The notes: a model not told the origin generated them from the sequence alone. A stretch of 64,000 bases of DNA from Pedobacter cryotolerans (GCF_005116475.1 NZ_SWBO01000003.1:186001-250000); one strand, 5' to 3'; counted from the first letter of the stretch, positions 24,798 to 33,631 are shown. Numbers and translations: made by a program.

Positions 24798-26606
24798 ATG
24801 AAAAAATTATTATTGATTGTATTTTGTTACACTTTTAGCATTACTTTATTTGCACAAGATAATGTTGATGAAGCTTTGGCTTTTCAATATTACCAACAGG
24901 CAGATTATGAAAAAGCTGTTGTATTATTAGAAAAGCTTTTCAATAAAACAAAAAACGATGCTTACTTCGATTTATATTTTACATCGCTCATTAAAATAAA
25001 AAAATATAATGAGGCAGAAAGTATGCTTAAAAAACTCATTAAGCAATATCCTGCAAAACAAAATTATGCTATCGCCCTTGGCAGAGTTTTACAAGAAAAT
25101 GGACGAGCTGCAGAAGCTGATAAAATTTTTCAAGAAGCAATTAATAGCACGCCAAAAGACGAAAATAGATTTAGAGATTTAGCAAATAGTTTTTACAGAA
25201 TTGAAGCCTACGACAAAGCGATTTTGGTTTTTTTGCAAGCCAGAAAAGTTTTTGATGATGACAAAATGTTTGTTTATGAGTTACTGAGCATTTATCGCTT
25301 TAAAAAAGACAAACAAGCTTTAATTCAAGAATATATTAATGCGCTGGCTAATGAACCTATGCTTTTGCCTCAGGCTCAAAATATATTAGCTTCTGTTTTT
25401 GAAGATAGAAACGATTATCAATTGCTGCAATCAGCCTTGCTTAAAAAATTACAGAAAACACCAGATGTAGAGGCTTATAACGAATTATTGATTTGGCAAT
25501 TTATACAACAGCAAGAATATGAGATGGCGCTAAGACAATTAATTGCACAAGATAAGCGAACCAAAGGCGACGGAAGTTTAATTTACAATACGGCTAATGT
25601 TTTTGTAGCCAACAAAGCTTACACAACAGCTATAAAAGCCTACGAATATCTGTTAACCAAAGGAGCTGAGAATGAACTGTATTTGCCAGCTAAAGCAGAA
25701 TTGGTAAATGTAAAATATGAATTGGTAATTGCAGGGAAGTTTGAAAAACAACAAATTCAGCAATTGGCTGATGATTATGAGGCTATACTTACACAATATG
25801 GAAAAAGTAGACAGACGCTTTTTGCATTAAGAAAATTAGCTTACCTAAAAGCTTATCATCTTAATGATTTAAAAAAAGCAGAATTAACTTTAGAGCAAGG
25901 GTTATTAGTACCCCAAATTTCACAACTTGATATTGGCCAAAATAAATTAGATTTAGGTGATATTTACATTTTAACCAAGCAACCATGGGAGGCGATTTTA
26001 ATATACGAACAAGTTGCTAAACAGTTCGAAAACCAGGCAATTGGTAACGAAGCCAAATTTAAATCAGCAAAACTTTCTTTTTATCAAGGTAATTTTGAAT
26101 ATGCAAAATCTCAGGCAGATGTATTAAAAGCCGGAACAACACAACTTATTGCCAATGATGCCATTAACTTAAGCCTGCTAATTTCAGATAATTTGCAAAA
26201 TACCAACGATAGCTTAGCCCTACAAATGTATGCCGATGCCGAAATGCTTCAATTCATGAATTTATCTGCCAACGCTTTAATTAAATTAGACAGTATTGCT
26301 ATTGCCTATCCAAAAAATAGCCTAACAGATGATGTGATTATGGCGAAGTCTAAAATTTATCTTAAAACAAGTGAGATAGATCTTGCTGTAAAAATGTTAA
26401 AGGATATTATTGCCAACCATACTGAAAGTATTTGGATGGATGATGCTTTATTTACTTTGGCAGATTTAATGGAGAAGAAATTAAATAAGCCCGAAGAAGC
26501 TAAAAACCTTTATCAAAAATTAATGACAGATTTTGCGGGAAGTATGTTTAATGCTGAAGCTCGAAAAAGATTTAGAAATATACGAGGAGACAATGTTGGT
26601 ATTTAA
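24798..26606 (+). CDS. Exported tetratricopeptide-repeat protein
   Basis: A 602-residue protein with a signal peptide (MKKLLLIVFCYTFSITLFAQ) and many helical repeats of TPR type, seen as A-x-x-Y-x-x-A/L spacings such as YYQQADYEKAVVLLEKLF, YDKAILVFLQARKVF and LNKPEEAKNLYQKLM. No catalytic motif. Such proteins act as periplasmic or outer-membrane-associated scaffolds. It is divergent from the S9-like lipoprotein, with a 224-bp shared AT-rich intergenic region (24574-24797) in which I see no other gene. Followed 52 bp later by DUF4286. Confidence 0.87.
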   Translation: MKKLLLIVFCYTFSITLFAQDNVDEALAFQYYQQADYEKAVVLLEKLFNKTKNDAYFDLYFTSLIKIKKYNEAESMLKKLIKQYPAKQNYAIALGRVLQENGRAAEADKIFQEAINSTPKDENRFRDLANSFYRIEAYDKAILVFLQARKVFDDDKMFVYELLSIYRFKKDKQALIQEYINALANEPMLLPQAQNILASVFEDRNDYQLLQSALLKKLQKTPDVEAYNELLIWQFIQQQEYEMALRQLIAQDKRTKGDGSLIYNTANVFVANKAYTTAIKAYEYLLTKGAENELYLPAKAELVNVKYELVIAGKFEKQQIQQLADDYEAILTQYGKSRQTLFALRKLAYLKAYHLNDLKKAELTLEQGLLVPQISQLDIGQNKLDLGDIYILTKQPWEAILIYEQVAKQFENQAIGNEAKFKSAKLSFYQGNFEYAKSQADVLKAGTTQLIANDAINLSLLISDNLQNTNDSLALQMYADAEMLQFMNLSANALIKLDSIAIAYPKNSLTDDVIMAKSKIYLKTSEIDLAVKMLKDIIANHTESIWMDDALFTLADLMEKKLNKPEEAKNLYQKLMTDFAGSMFNAEARKRFRNIRGDNVGI

Positions 26607-26646
26607 CATTATAGTTTGAGCCAAAAATAACTTTGCAAAATAAATT

Positions 26647-26654
26647 TATCTTTG
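26647..26654 (+). promoter_or_regulatory. Possible -7 box TATCTTTG directly before the DUF4286 start
   Basis: TATCTTTG fits the Bacteroidota -7 consensus TAnnTTTG and ends four bases before the ATG. A second match, TAACTTTG, is at 26628-26635 and would leave a normal short leader. No convincing -33 box was found for either. Confidence 0.4.
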
Positions 26655-26658
26655 TACC

Positions 26659-26958
26659 ATGTTATTATACAATGTTACAATTATTATAGAAGATGCGGCT
26701 GCAGATGAATGGTTGCAGTGGATGCAAGAAATTCATATTCCAGAGGTAATGGCCACCGAAAAATTTGTTTCTAATAGATTATTAAAAGTGCTAGATTCTC
26801 CTAACGAAGGCGTAACTTATTGTGTACAATATGTTGCCGAAAATCTTTCGGACTATAACGAATATCAAGAAATTTATGCCCCAGCTTTACAAGCTGATTT
26901 GCAAAGCAAGTTCGAAAACAGATTAGTTGCTTTTAGAACTTTAATGGAATTTGTTTAA
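26659..26958 (+). CDS. DUF4286 family protein
   Basis: A 99-residue protein with an alpha/beta dimeric-barrel look: MLLYNVTIIIEDAAADEWLQ, then the conserved IPEVMATEKF, and a C-terminal ALQADLQSKFENRLVAFRTLME. These features match DUF4286, a family of small proteins common in Bacteroidota with no assigned function. No signal peptide or metal motif. A possible promoter box abuts its start. The gap that follows is filled by a large inverted repeat. Confidence 0.85.
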   Translation: MLLYNVTIIIEDAAADEWLQWMQEIHIPEVMATEKFVSNRLLKVLDSPNEGVTYCVQYVAENLSDYNEYQEIYAPALQADLQSKFENRLVAFRTLMEFV

Positions 26959-26962
26959 TATT

Positions 26963-27289
26963 TTGTCATTTCGTGTTTCGCGAAGCATCTCTTAAATAAA
27001 TTTTGTCGAGGCTGTATCAGAAGTCATTTTATTAAAATCTAACCAAATTTAATTCTATAGAATGTCACGCTGAGCGTAGCCGAAGCGAATTATAAGGTCT
27101 TCGACTACGCTCAGACTGACAAAGAATAAAAAATAATTTTAAATTATTTCTTTTAAAAAAGTTAGATTTTGTTTTAATAATTTGGTTTTAACTTTTGATA
27201 CGACCTCCTGTGCTATAAAGCACTTAGCAGAAAGATGCAGATCCCGAACATTCGGGACAGCAGGACGAATTAAGGAATGACAAATAGCT
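26963..27289. repeat. Large nested inverted repeat between convergent genes
   Basis: The roughly 325-bp gap folds back on itself. The outer tips are TTTTGTCATT and AATGACAAAT. A middle pair relates GAGGCTGTATCAGAAGT (27008-27024) to the complement of a stretch near 27185-27205 (ACTTTTGATACGACCTCC). The centre has GTCACGCTGAGCGTAGCC with its partner CTACGCTCAGACTGAC near 27062-27120. The core resembles the widespread Bacteroidota GTCA...TGAGC intergenic repeats. It contains no plausible gene and could work as a bidirectional terminator or be a degenerate MITE. Confidence 0.7.
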
Positions 27290-28131
27290 TATTGTTTTAT
27301 CAAATCGTACAATTCATCTAATTTAGGTGATAGTACAATTTCAATTCTACGGTTTTTACTTCTTCCTTCGGCAGTTGCATTTTCTCCTAATGGCTGAAAC
27401 TGCCCTTTACCTGTAGCGGTCATTCTAACGCTTTCTACTTTTTGCTCATCAGTTAAAAAGCGAACAACCGATGTAGAGCGCAACACGCTCAAATCCCAGT
27501 TATCTTTAATTTGCCCTAGGTTATTTATTTTTTGAGAGTCAGTATGACCTTCTACAGCAATATTTATTTCTGGTTGTTGTTTTAAAACTGCCGCTAATTG
27601 TGTTAAAGCTTGCTTTCCCTTTTCATCAATAATGATACTGCCAGATGGGAATAGTAACTTATCTGTAAGAGAAACATATACTTTACCATTTTTAATTTCT
27701 ACCGTTAAGCCATTTTTAGTAAAGCCTAATAAAGCATCTTGCAACTTAGCTTTCAGCTGATTGGTAGCCGCATCTCTTTTTCTTAAAATCTCTTCAACTT
27801 CATTTAAACGTTGTTCGCGTTTTTTTAAATCTTCAGATAATTTGTTGATTTCTGTAGAGCTGTTACTTCTCAATTTTGCATAATTTGCATCCATTGCTTC
27901 GTACTTCTCTCTTAAATCAATCAATTGACTATTTAAATTGGCTGTATCTGTTCTTAAACGGGCTATTCTAGTATCTAAACTCTCATTATTTATTTGAGAT
28001 TCATTCCACCCTGTGTTTAATGAATCTTGTTTAGCTAATAAAGCTTTGTATTTTTTGGGAGATAAAATTACGCAAGAACTAATTGAGGTTACGAATAAAA
28101 AAAGAGCAAAAGCGAAAAATAGGTTTTTCAT
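27289..28131 (-). CDS. OmpA-family lipoprotein with coiled coil
   Basis: A 280-residue lipoprotein: signal with lipobox near SISSC (Cys20), a coiled coil at about residues 40-130, and a C-terminal OmpA domain that binds peptidoglycan (LLFPSGSIIIDEKGK, VEGHTDSQKI, DLSVLRSTSVVRFL, ENATAEGRSKNRRIEIVL). It probably tethers the outer membrane to the cell wall. The paralogous layout is common in Bacteroidota. It is convergent with DUF4286 and upstream of nothing coupled; its own promoter should be in 28132-28205. Confidence 0.9.
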   Translation of the reverse strand: MKNLFFAFALFLFVTSISSCVILSPKKYKALLAKQDSLNTGWNESQINNESLDTRIARLRTDTANLNSQLIDLREKYEAMDANYAKLRSNSSTEINKLSEDLKKREQRLNEVEEILRKRDAATNQLKAKLQDALLGFTKNGLTVEIKNGKVYVSLTDKLLFPSGSIIIDEKGKQALTQLAAVLKQQPEINIAVEGHTDSQKINNLGQIKDNWDLSVLRSTSVVRFLTDEQKVESVRMTATGKGQFQPLGENATAEGRSKNRRIEIVLSPKLDELYDLIKQ

Positions 28132-28205
28132 GTATGGTTATTTATGGTTTATTTGTGCTTTGATAACGAATAAATACAACTGGTATTATTTTAGTTGATT
28201 TAAGT

Positions 28206-28877
28206 TTAATCAACATTCGCATCAGTAGCTTTTCTCAAAAATAGCACAAAAGGTTGTACTGCAACAAAAGCATTTATTAACTTATCAACTATTGTTGGTT
28301 TTAAAAATTCTGATTCTGGTATTGGATAAATAGCTATAAAGCTTTTTAATTTTAAAAAATCTATTTGCGGATGATCGATTTCATAACCTTTCGGCGCTTT
28401 TTTTAGTTTGTCTTCATCACTTAGTTTATAAGTTTTATTAAACTTTTCTTCTTTGATAACCTTTAAAAACTCTTCCGAACTATAATCAATTTCTTCTCTA
28501 ATTTGTTTCAAAACTGATGCTTCTGGCTGCCAAAAACCAACTCCAAAAAAGCAATTAGCCGGTTGTATATGTAAATAGTAACTAGGCGTATTTGGCCCAT
28601 ACCCTTTTACATCAAATGCGATTCCGAAATTCTTTTTGTAAGGATCTTTATTTTTGCTAAATCTAACATCGCGATAAATGCGCATTAAAGCTTTTTTTGG
28701 TTCAGTAGCTGATGAATATTGAGGATCAATTGCCGAGAGTTCTTTAATCAGCTTTGCGATAAAGGGAAACAAATCTTCCTTTGCCTCTTCATGAAGATTT
28801 TTATTTGCTGCGAACCATTCTCTATTGTTATTTGCCGCTACAAGATTTAAAAAATTGATGGTTTCTTTTTTTAGCAT
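28206..28877 (-). CDS. DUF2461 family protein
   Basis: A 224-residue cytosolic protein. Recognisable blocks are FLNLVAANNNREWFAANK near the N-terminus, RIYRDVRFSKNKDPYKKNFG in the middle and SYYLHIQPANCFFGVGFW, all hallmarks of DUF2461 (TIGR02453). No catalytic role is established. The start MLKKETINFL at 28877 is chosen, since the extra 16 residues of the longer frame are not part of the family. Confidence 0.85.
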   Translation of the reverse strand: MLKKETINFLNLVAANNNREWFAANKNLHEEAKEDLFPFIAKLIKELSAIDPQYSSATEPKKALMRIYRDVRFSKNKDPYKKNFGIAFDVKGYGPNTPSYYLHIQPANCFFGVGFWQPEASVLKQIREEIDYSSEEFLKVIKEEKFNKTYKLSDEDKLKKAPKGYEIDHPQIDFLKLKSFIAIYPIPESEFLKPTIVDKLINAFVAVQPFVLFLRKATDANVD

Positions 28878-28943
28878 GGTTAATTGTTGTATAGTTAGAT
28901 TGCTTGATTGTTGCAAAGCTGCCACTTGAAAACAGATAACAGA

Positions 28944-29342
28944 CTATGGTTCATCATAGGCTGCATTATACTTTATTTTCGGCGATAATAGATGCAATAA
29001 GATGATACGTGAATATCGATAATTAAAAGGTGATAACAAAAGTGAAGTTAAAAATATAACAGCAACGTATAGCCAAACTGAATCAAAATCCAATCTTCCG
29101 CCAGATAAATAATAAGTGACGAAACCCATACTAATCATTTCTATCATATTCATTGCATAACTTACATACATTGCTGCATAAAAGTACCCCGGTTCTATCT
29201 CAAACCTTTGGTTACAATGCCCACATTTAGTATTGGTTCGCTGAATGTTAAATCCATAGGTATTGCCAGTAAAAATATCACCTCGTCTGCAGTGCGGACA
29301 TTTACCATTTACTATGGCATACAACTTAGATGTTTTCTGCAT
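28944..29342 (-). CDS. DUF983 family zinc-ribbon membrane protein
   Basis: A 132-residue protein with two CxxC pairs at the N-terminus (GKCPHCRRGDIF and TKCGHCNQRFEIEPGYFY), a likely zinc ribbon, and two to three membrane helices at about residues 52-75 and 86-105. DUF983 genes commonly lie near cytochrome oxidase genes, as here, suggesting a role in oxidase biogenesis; this is context only. It is 24 bp from the next upstream gene (29367-29627). Confidence 0.85.
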   Translation of the reverse strand: MQKTSKLYAIVNGKCPHCRRGDIFTGNTYGFNIQRTNTKCGHCNQRFEIEPGYFYAAMYVSYAMNMIEMISMGFVTYYLSGGRLDFDSVWLYVAVIFLTSLLLSPFNYRYSRIILLHLLSPKIKYNAAYDEP

Positions 29343-29366
29343 AGTATGAAAGTGAATAGAATTGAA

Positions 29367-29627
29367 CTAGTTATTGGTAGTTAAAGCAGGCGATGAGATT
29401 TTCTTACGGTAATTTCTGTACCATAATATGCCAATGCCTGTAATTAGCAAATAAGGAATTGCCAAAAGATACAAAATACCAGAATTTAGCCCTTTGCCTT
29501 GCGTATTGCCATTTTTTGTGCCTTGCTCGGCGCTAATGGTACACATAGAACATTGTGCTTTAACCTCTGGCGCTACTGCTGTTGTAGCAACCAAAATAAA
29601 TAAGATAAATAGAATTTTCTTAAACAT
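29367..29627 (-). CDS. Small exported one-TM protein with CSMC motif
   Basis: An 86-residue protein: signal peptide ending near VKAQ, a CSMC pair immediately after the predicted cleavage site, a Gly/Asn-rich spacer, one membrane helix (ILYLLAIPYLLITGIGIL) and a basic tail RNYRKK. Unnamed family, found next to oxidase genes in Bacteroidota. The CxxC could bind copper or take part in thiol exchange, which is inference. Start at 29627 gives the signal peptide; a longer frame to 29678 runs into the terminator. Confidence 0.7.
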   Translation of the reverse strand: MFKKILFILFILVATTAVAPEVKAQCSMCTISAEQGTKNGNTQGKGLNSGILYLLAIPYLLITGIGILWYRNYRKKISSPALTTNN

Positions 29628-29678
29628 TAGCACAAAGGTAATGATAAATTTTGTGTAGAGTTTTAAAATTTGTGTCAT

Positions 29679-29706
29679 AAAAAAACCTCATTAATAGTGA
29701 GGGTTT
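29679..29706 (-). terminator. Terminator at the end of the oxidase-assembly operon
   Basis: On the minus strand: AAACCCTCA-loop-TGAGGTTTTTTT, starting about 20 bases after the DUF420 stop. It separates the oxidase cluster from the small CSMC/DUF983 genes. Confidence 0.75.
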
Positions 29707-29726
29707 AATATCCTATCTATAATTAA

Positions 29727-30269
29727 CTAACTATAATACGGCGAGATCATCAAATAAACAATTACGCCAGTTACCGCTACATATAACCACATTGGAAAAG
29801 TAATTTTAGCTAGCTTTTTATGTTTATCAAATCGCTCAGCCAAAGCCCTAACATAGGTTACCAATACAAATGGGATAATGATAATCGACAAGAGAATATG
29901 CGTGATTAAAATGAAATAATAGATGTACTTAATTGCCCCTTCGCCACCAAACTTTGTAGAATCTGAGGTCATGTGATAAGCCACGTACATACCCAAAAAC
30001 AGAATGGAAAGTAAAATCGCAAATTTCATCAAGTTTTCATGCAGCTTTCTTTTACCATTTTTAATGGCATTAACTGCCAACACTAAAACAATTGCCGTTA
30101 ATCCATTTGTAGTGGCATATATCGGTGGCAAAAATGTTAATGGCTTAACATCATAACCCAAATCTCTTAAATTTACACCAAATAAAACGGCTACAACCAA
30201 TGGGATAGCAATAGACAAAACAATAATCCAAATATTATATTTTTTTTCAACTGACGAATTCATATTCAA
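29727..30269 (-). CDS. DUF420 family membrane protein (oxidase-associated)
   Basis: A 180-residue protein with about five membrane helices. It begins with a short cytoplasmic piece and the helix IWIIVLSIAIPLVVAVLF, later LAVNAIKNGKRKLHENLMK and a C-terminal helix LYVAVTGVIVYLMIS. DUF420 proteins (YozB/CtaM type) sit at the end of oxidase operons and CtaM is required for aa3-type oxidase maturation in Firmicutes; function here is inferred from that. It is the last gene before the terminator, 23 bp after the SCO-like gene. Confidence 0.8.
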   Translation of the reverse strand: MNMNSSVEKKYNIWIIVLSIAIPLVVAVLFGVNLRDLGYDVKPLTFLPPIYATTNGLTAIVLVLAVNAIKNGKRKLHENLMKFAILLSILFLGMYVAYHMTSDSTKFGGEGAIKYIYYFILITHILLSIIIIPFVLVTYVRALAERFDKHKKLAKITFPMWLYVAVTGVIVYLMISPYYS

Positions 30270-30292
30270 TTTGATAAATTTACTTCTCTCTA

Positions 30293-31000
30293 CTATCTGC
30301 CATCACGCATATTTCGCAACTCTTCAGCAATCAAAACTTTAATCTCATCATCTAGTTTTGATAATGCTTCTTGGCTAGTTGCTTCATAAAAACCTCTTAT
30401 TCTATGTTGCGTATCAACAAGTACAAACATATTACTATACGTAAAAACTGGTTCTCCGTTTTTCGTACTTTTTAAGGCATCTAATAAAAAGCCATTTTTG
30501 ATTAATTTATTTACTCCTGTACTATCACCAGTAAGCAAATCCCACTTTAACGAATTTGCTTGAAGTCTTTTTGCATAGCCAGCCAATATCTGTGGACTGT
30601 CATTTACAGGATCGATGCTCAGACTAACAAAGTGCATCATCTTATTCTTTTCGTATAAATTAGCAAATCCAGCCATAGCCTTATTTGCGTAATCCACTCC
30701 GAAATTTTTACCAGTTGTATAAAAGAGGTTTAGCAAAACAACCTTTCCTTTATAGGTATCCCAGCTAATAGATTTCCCTTCCTGATTAATTAAATTAAAA
30801 TCCTGAATCTTATGATAAATAGTATCTGGTATTTGTTTACCTCTTACACTATGAAAAGTTTTTGCAACTGTTTTTTCGCCATAAATGGCTAATGGTCTGT
30901 ATCTATTTTTACCTTTTTCTTGTAGTAAATAATATAAAAATCCCGGTACCGCTAAAATGGCTACCAGGATTAATATTTTTTTTAATGGATGATGTTTCAT
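30293..31000 (-). CDS. SCO1/SenC-family protein lacking the copper-binding cysteines
   Basis: A 235-residue membrane-anchored thioredoxin-fold protein: one N-terminal helix (about residues 8-25), then the SCO core (FNLINQEGKSISWDTYKGKVVLLNLFY, quoted in parts: KGKVVLLNLFYTT). SCO proteins deliver copper to the CuA site through CxxxC plus a His. Here the motif reads TTGKNFG, so both cysteines are Gly (Gly97 and Gly101), and the conserved His region reads FTYSNMFVLVD without His. LSIDPVNDSPQIL confirms the family. It overlaps the subunit IV gene by one base. It cannot bind copper in the usual way; another role, or another SCO elsewhere, must be assumed. Confidence 0.85.
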   Translation of the reverse strand: MKHHPLKKILILVAILAVPGFLYYLLQEKGKNRYRPLAIYGEKTVAKTFHSVRGKQIPDTIYHKIQDFNLINQEGKSISWDTYKGKVVLLNLFYTTGKNFGVDYANKAMAGFANLYEKNKMMHFVSLSIDPVNDSPQILAGYAKRLQANSLKWDLLTGDSTGVNKLIKNGFLLDALKSTKNGEPVFTYSNMFVLVDTQHRIRGFYEATSQEALSKLDDEIKVLIAEELRNMRDGR

Positions 31001-31365
31001 TAAATGTTTGGCATGTGCTCATGCAAATAACCGCCTTCAATAAGCATCAAAACTATAAAGTAAATAATAAATATAAAAGAAACTGACAGCGATAATTGCA
31101 ATCCTAATTTCTCGAATTTTAAGTGCATAAAGTAAGCAACAATATAATATGCTTTTAATAATGTTAAAGCAATATAAAGTGTATTACCAATTAATAAGGC
31201 ATGATCACCAAAGTAACCAGCTGGCTTAATCCAAAGTGCTATTATAAACTCAATTACAGTAATAAATAATAAGATGAAAAATACTTTCCAAATTCTTCCT
31301 TTAGACATGTCTCCGTGCTCGCCGTGACCATGTTCTTCTGATGTATGTATGTTATGCTCTGACAT
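31000..31365 (-). CDS. Cytochrome c oxidase subunit IV family protein
   Basis: A 121-residue small subunit with three predicted helices (about residues 26-47, 55-78, 88-112) and a His-rich N-terminus (HNIHTSEEHGHGEHG). The KAYYIVAYFMHLKFE stretch is typical of prokaryotic COX4 proteins. It helps stability of the oxidase. It lies between subunit III and the SCO-like gene, overlapping the latter by one base. Confidence 0.85.
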   Translation of the reverse strand: MSEHNIHTSEEHGHGEHGDMSKGRIWKVFFILLFITVIEFIIALWIKPAGYFGDHALLIGNTLYIALTLLKAYYIVAYFMHLKFEKLGLQLSLSVSFIFIIYFIVLMLIEGGYLHEHMPNI

Positions 31366-31389
31366 AATGATATTTTTAAAGAATAATAA

Positions 31390-32097
31390 TTAAACTAAAT
31401 AGAAGAATGTAAATACAAACACCCAAACTAAATCTACAAAGTGCCAGTATAAACCAACTTTCTCTACCATTAAATAATGACCACGTTTTTCAAAAGTTCC
31501 ATTAATTGTCATGATTAAAATGATGATATTGATGACTACCCCACTAAATACGTGGAAACCGTGGAAACCTGTAATAGTGAAGAATAGGTTTGCAAATTGT
31601 TGTGCTGCAATAGTTGAAACTGGCCCATTAAAGAAATGAGTTAATTCTTCTGCAGTTGGAATTTCTCCCCACCAAAAACCTTCATGGTGTAAGTGTGTCC
31701 ATTCAATTGCCTGACAGCCTAAGAACATGAAACCACCAATAATAGTAGCAACCATCCACCAAATCACTTCCTTTTTTGCTCTTCTATGTCCAGCTTCTAC
31801 CGCTAATACCATAGTTACCGAACTCATGATTAAGATGAATGTCATGATACCCACAAATACAAGTGGAGCACCAGAATCGGTTATACCCGGAATAGATTGA
31901 AAAACTAAATCTGGCGATGGCCAAGTAGCTTTGGTAAAACGCTGTGCGCCATAATAAACCAATAATGATGAGAATGTAAAGGCATCTGATAATAAGAAAA
32001 ACCACATCATTATTTTACCATATTCCAAATTCCAAGGTGAACGGCCACCGGCCCATGGAGTGGTTTTTACTTGGTCTAACTTCGATAATGAATCCAT
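31390..32097 (-). CDS. Cytochrome c oxidase subunit III (235 aa)
   Basis: A heme-copper oxidase subunit III with about six helices. It shows MMWFFLLSDAFTFSSLL, LGCQAIEWTHLHHEG, and FHGFHVFSGVV plus GLYWHFVDLVWVFVFTFFYL, the C-terminal family signature. Subunit III stabilises the catalytic core and its proton uptake. A second, shorter subunit III gene lies directly upstream (32129-32707), so the complex either has two such proteins or a split/duplicated subunit. Confidence 0.9.
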   Translation of the reverse strand: MDSLSKLDQVKTTPWAGGRSPWNLEYGKIMMWFFLLSDAFTFSSLLVYYGAQRFTKATWPSPDLVFQSIPGITDSGAPLVFVGIMTFILIMSSVTMVLAVEAGHRRAKKEVIWWMVATIIGGFMFLGCQAIEWTHLHHEGFWWGEIPTAEELTHFFNGPVSTIAAQQFANLFFTITGFHGFHVFSGVVINIIILIMTINGTFEKRGHYLMVEKVGLYWHFVDLVWVFVFTFFYLV

Positions 32098-32128
32098 TTA
32101 GTAATAGTATATTAGTTTGTTAAAAAAT

Positions 32129-32707
32129 CTAATTGTTCAAAAGTAAAAAAACATACAGATATATCCATAAAATATCTATAAAATGCCAAAAAATAGCAGT
32201 AATATCTTGGCGATAAGTAGCTTTTTCTATCGGCAGCTGCTTGTATGAGCCAACAAGTGCATTTAAAATAAAGCAAATGCCTACAAAAATATGTATCAAG
32301 TGAAAACCCGACACGATATAAATCATAGAAATTGCCGCGTTATTATTAATTAATGCTGCCCCACTATTGTATAAGCTTGTCCACCCTTGAAATTGCAAAT
32401 AACCAAATACTAAGCCTAAAGCCATGGTTAGCCACAAAAATAATTGCTGTTGTTTTCTATTATTATTTCTAAGCGATCTTGATGCTAAATAAAGCATTAC
32501 ACTACTTAGCAACAAAACTACAGTACTGTAAGTAAACACATCTGGCAAAACTAATCCGTGTCCTTTACCTTTAGAAGCTGCAAAAACAATGTAATAACTT
32601 GTCCATCCACCAAACATAATAGTAGATGACACCACGAACAACCAAACTACAAACTTTTTAGGTTTGGCGTTAAAATTTAAATCTTGTTGTGTTATTGTCT
32701 GTACCAT
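32129..32707 (-). CDS. Second cytochrome c oxidase subunit III-like protein (192 aa)
   Basis: A five-helix member of the same family: KFVVWLFVVSSTIMFGGWTS at the start, LFLWLTMALGLVFGYLQFQGW, SGFHLIHIFVGICF and the C-terminal IFWHFIDILWIYLYVFLL. It is shorter than its neighbour and lacks the first helix pair of long subunit III proteins. Bacteroidota oxidase clusters often have two subunit III genes. Located 10 bp after heme O synthase. Confidence 0.88.
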   Translation of the reverse strand: MVQTITQQDLNFNAKPKKFVVWLFVVSSTIMFGGWTSYYIVFAASKGKGHGLVLPDVFTYSTVVLLLSSVMLYLASRSLRNNNRKQQQLFLWLTMALGLVFGYLQFQGWTSLYNSGAALINNNAAISMIYIVSGFHLIHIFVGICFILNALVGSYKQLPIEKATYRQDITAIFWHFIDILWIYLYVFLLLNN

Positions 32708-32717
32708 TTTAAATATT

Positions 32718-33623
32718 TTATACTATTAAATCAAATAATAAAACTACCTGTACCAAGGGGATGTAAAAAAAAGAGCAGAACATCACTTTTTTGGCACTTG
32801 GTAAATCCATTTTAACCATTAATTGATAAGCGTAATAACTGAAAAGTAATCCAGCAATAATAGAAACTGCTGCTATATAATATCCACCAAAACCAAAGAA
32901 TGTTGGTAATAAACTAACCGGTATTAAAATTAATGTGCTTATAAATGTCATCACAGCACTAACCTTATCTCTTTTCTTGGTAGGCAATAATCTAAAACCA
33001 GCTTTTTTATAATCATCATCTAAAACCCAAGCTATGGCCCAAAAATGTGGAAATTGCCATACAAACTGAATTGAAAATAGAATGATTGCAATTAAGTAAT
33101 CAACTGGTACATATCCAATTTCAGATTGGCCGCCTATTGCTGCAATATATCCGATTAGCGGAGGTAAAGCTCCAGGTATTGCACCAACAAATACTGCAAT
33201 TGGCGATTTCTGCTTTAAAGGCGTGTAAGCAAAGGCATAAAGTAAAATAGAGAAAACAGATATTAATCCTGTTTCTAAATTCAACTTGCCTAAAAGCCAT
33301 GTTCCAGCAATACCCATAATTAGGCCTAAAACTAAACCTTGTCCGGTAGTCATTGTTCCTGCTGGCATCGGACGATCTTTTGTCCTATCCATTAATTTAT
33401 CTAAATCTTTCTCGATAATCTCATTAAAACAATTTGCAGCAGCTGTTACCAAAAATCCTCCTACAATTAAAATCAACCAATTTGTCCAGTTAATACCTGG
33501 CGATATACCACGATCTATCTGAATTTTTGATCCAATTAAAAAAGTAACAGATGCAGAAAAAACCACTAAAAAGGTTAGCCTGAATTTGATCAATTTCGAG
33601 AAATCTGAAAAAAACTGTTTCAA
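32718..33623 (-). CDS. ctaB: Heme O synthase (protoheme IX farnesyltransferase)
   Basis: A 301-residue UbiA-family enzyme with about nine helices that attaches a farnesyl group to heme b to give heme O. The first Asp-rich region reads NCFNEIIEKDLDKLMDRT followed by KDRPMPAG, and the second includes the DDDYKKAGFRLLP loop. FVWQFPHFWAIAW is another family mark. Heme O is then converted by CtaA, encoded 8 bp upstream, to heme A for the aa3 oxidase. Confidence 0.92.
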   Translation of the reverse strand: MKQFFSDFSKLIKFRLTFLVVFSASVTFLIGSKIQIDRGISPGINWTNWLILIVGGFLVTAAANCFNEIIEKDLDKLMDRTKDRPMPAGTMTTGQGLVLGLIMGIAGTWLLGKLNLETGLISVFSILLYAFAYTPLKQKSPIAVFVGAIPGALPPLIGYIAAIGGQSEIGYVPVDYLIAIILFSIQFVWQFPHFWAIAWVLDDDYKKAGFRLLPTKKRDKVSAVMTFISTLILIPVSLLPTFFGFGGYYIAAVSIIAGLLFSYYAYQLMVKMDLPSAKKVMFCSFFYIPLVQVVLLFDLIV

Positions 33624-33631
33624 TTTATTGG

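Noticed and set aside
30293..31000. SCO-like gene as a broken pseudogene
   Set aside because: The frame is intact over 235 codons, overlaps its neighbour in the usual way and keeps the rest of the SCO core, so it looks functional in some form.
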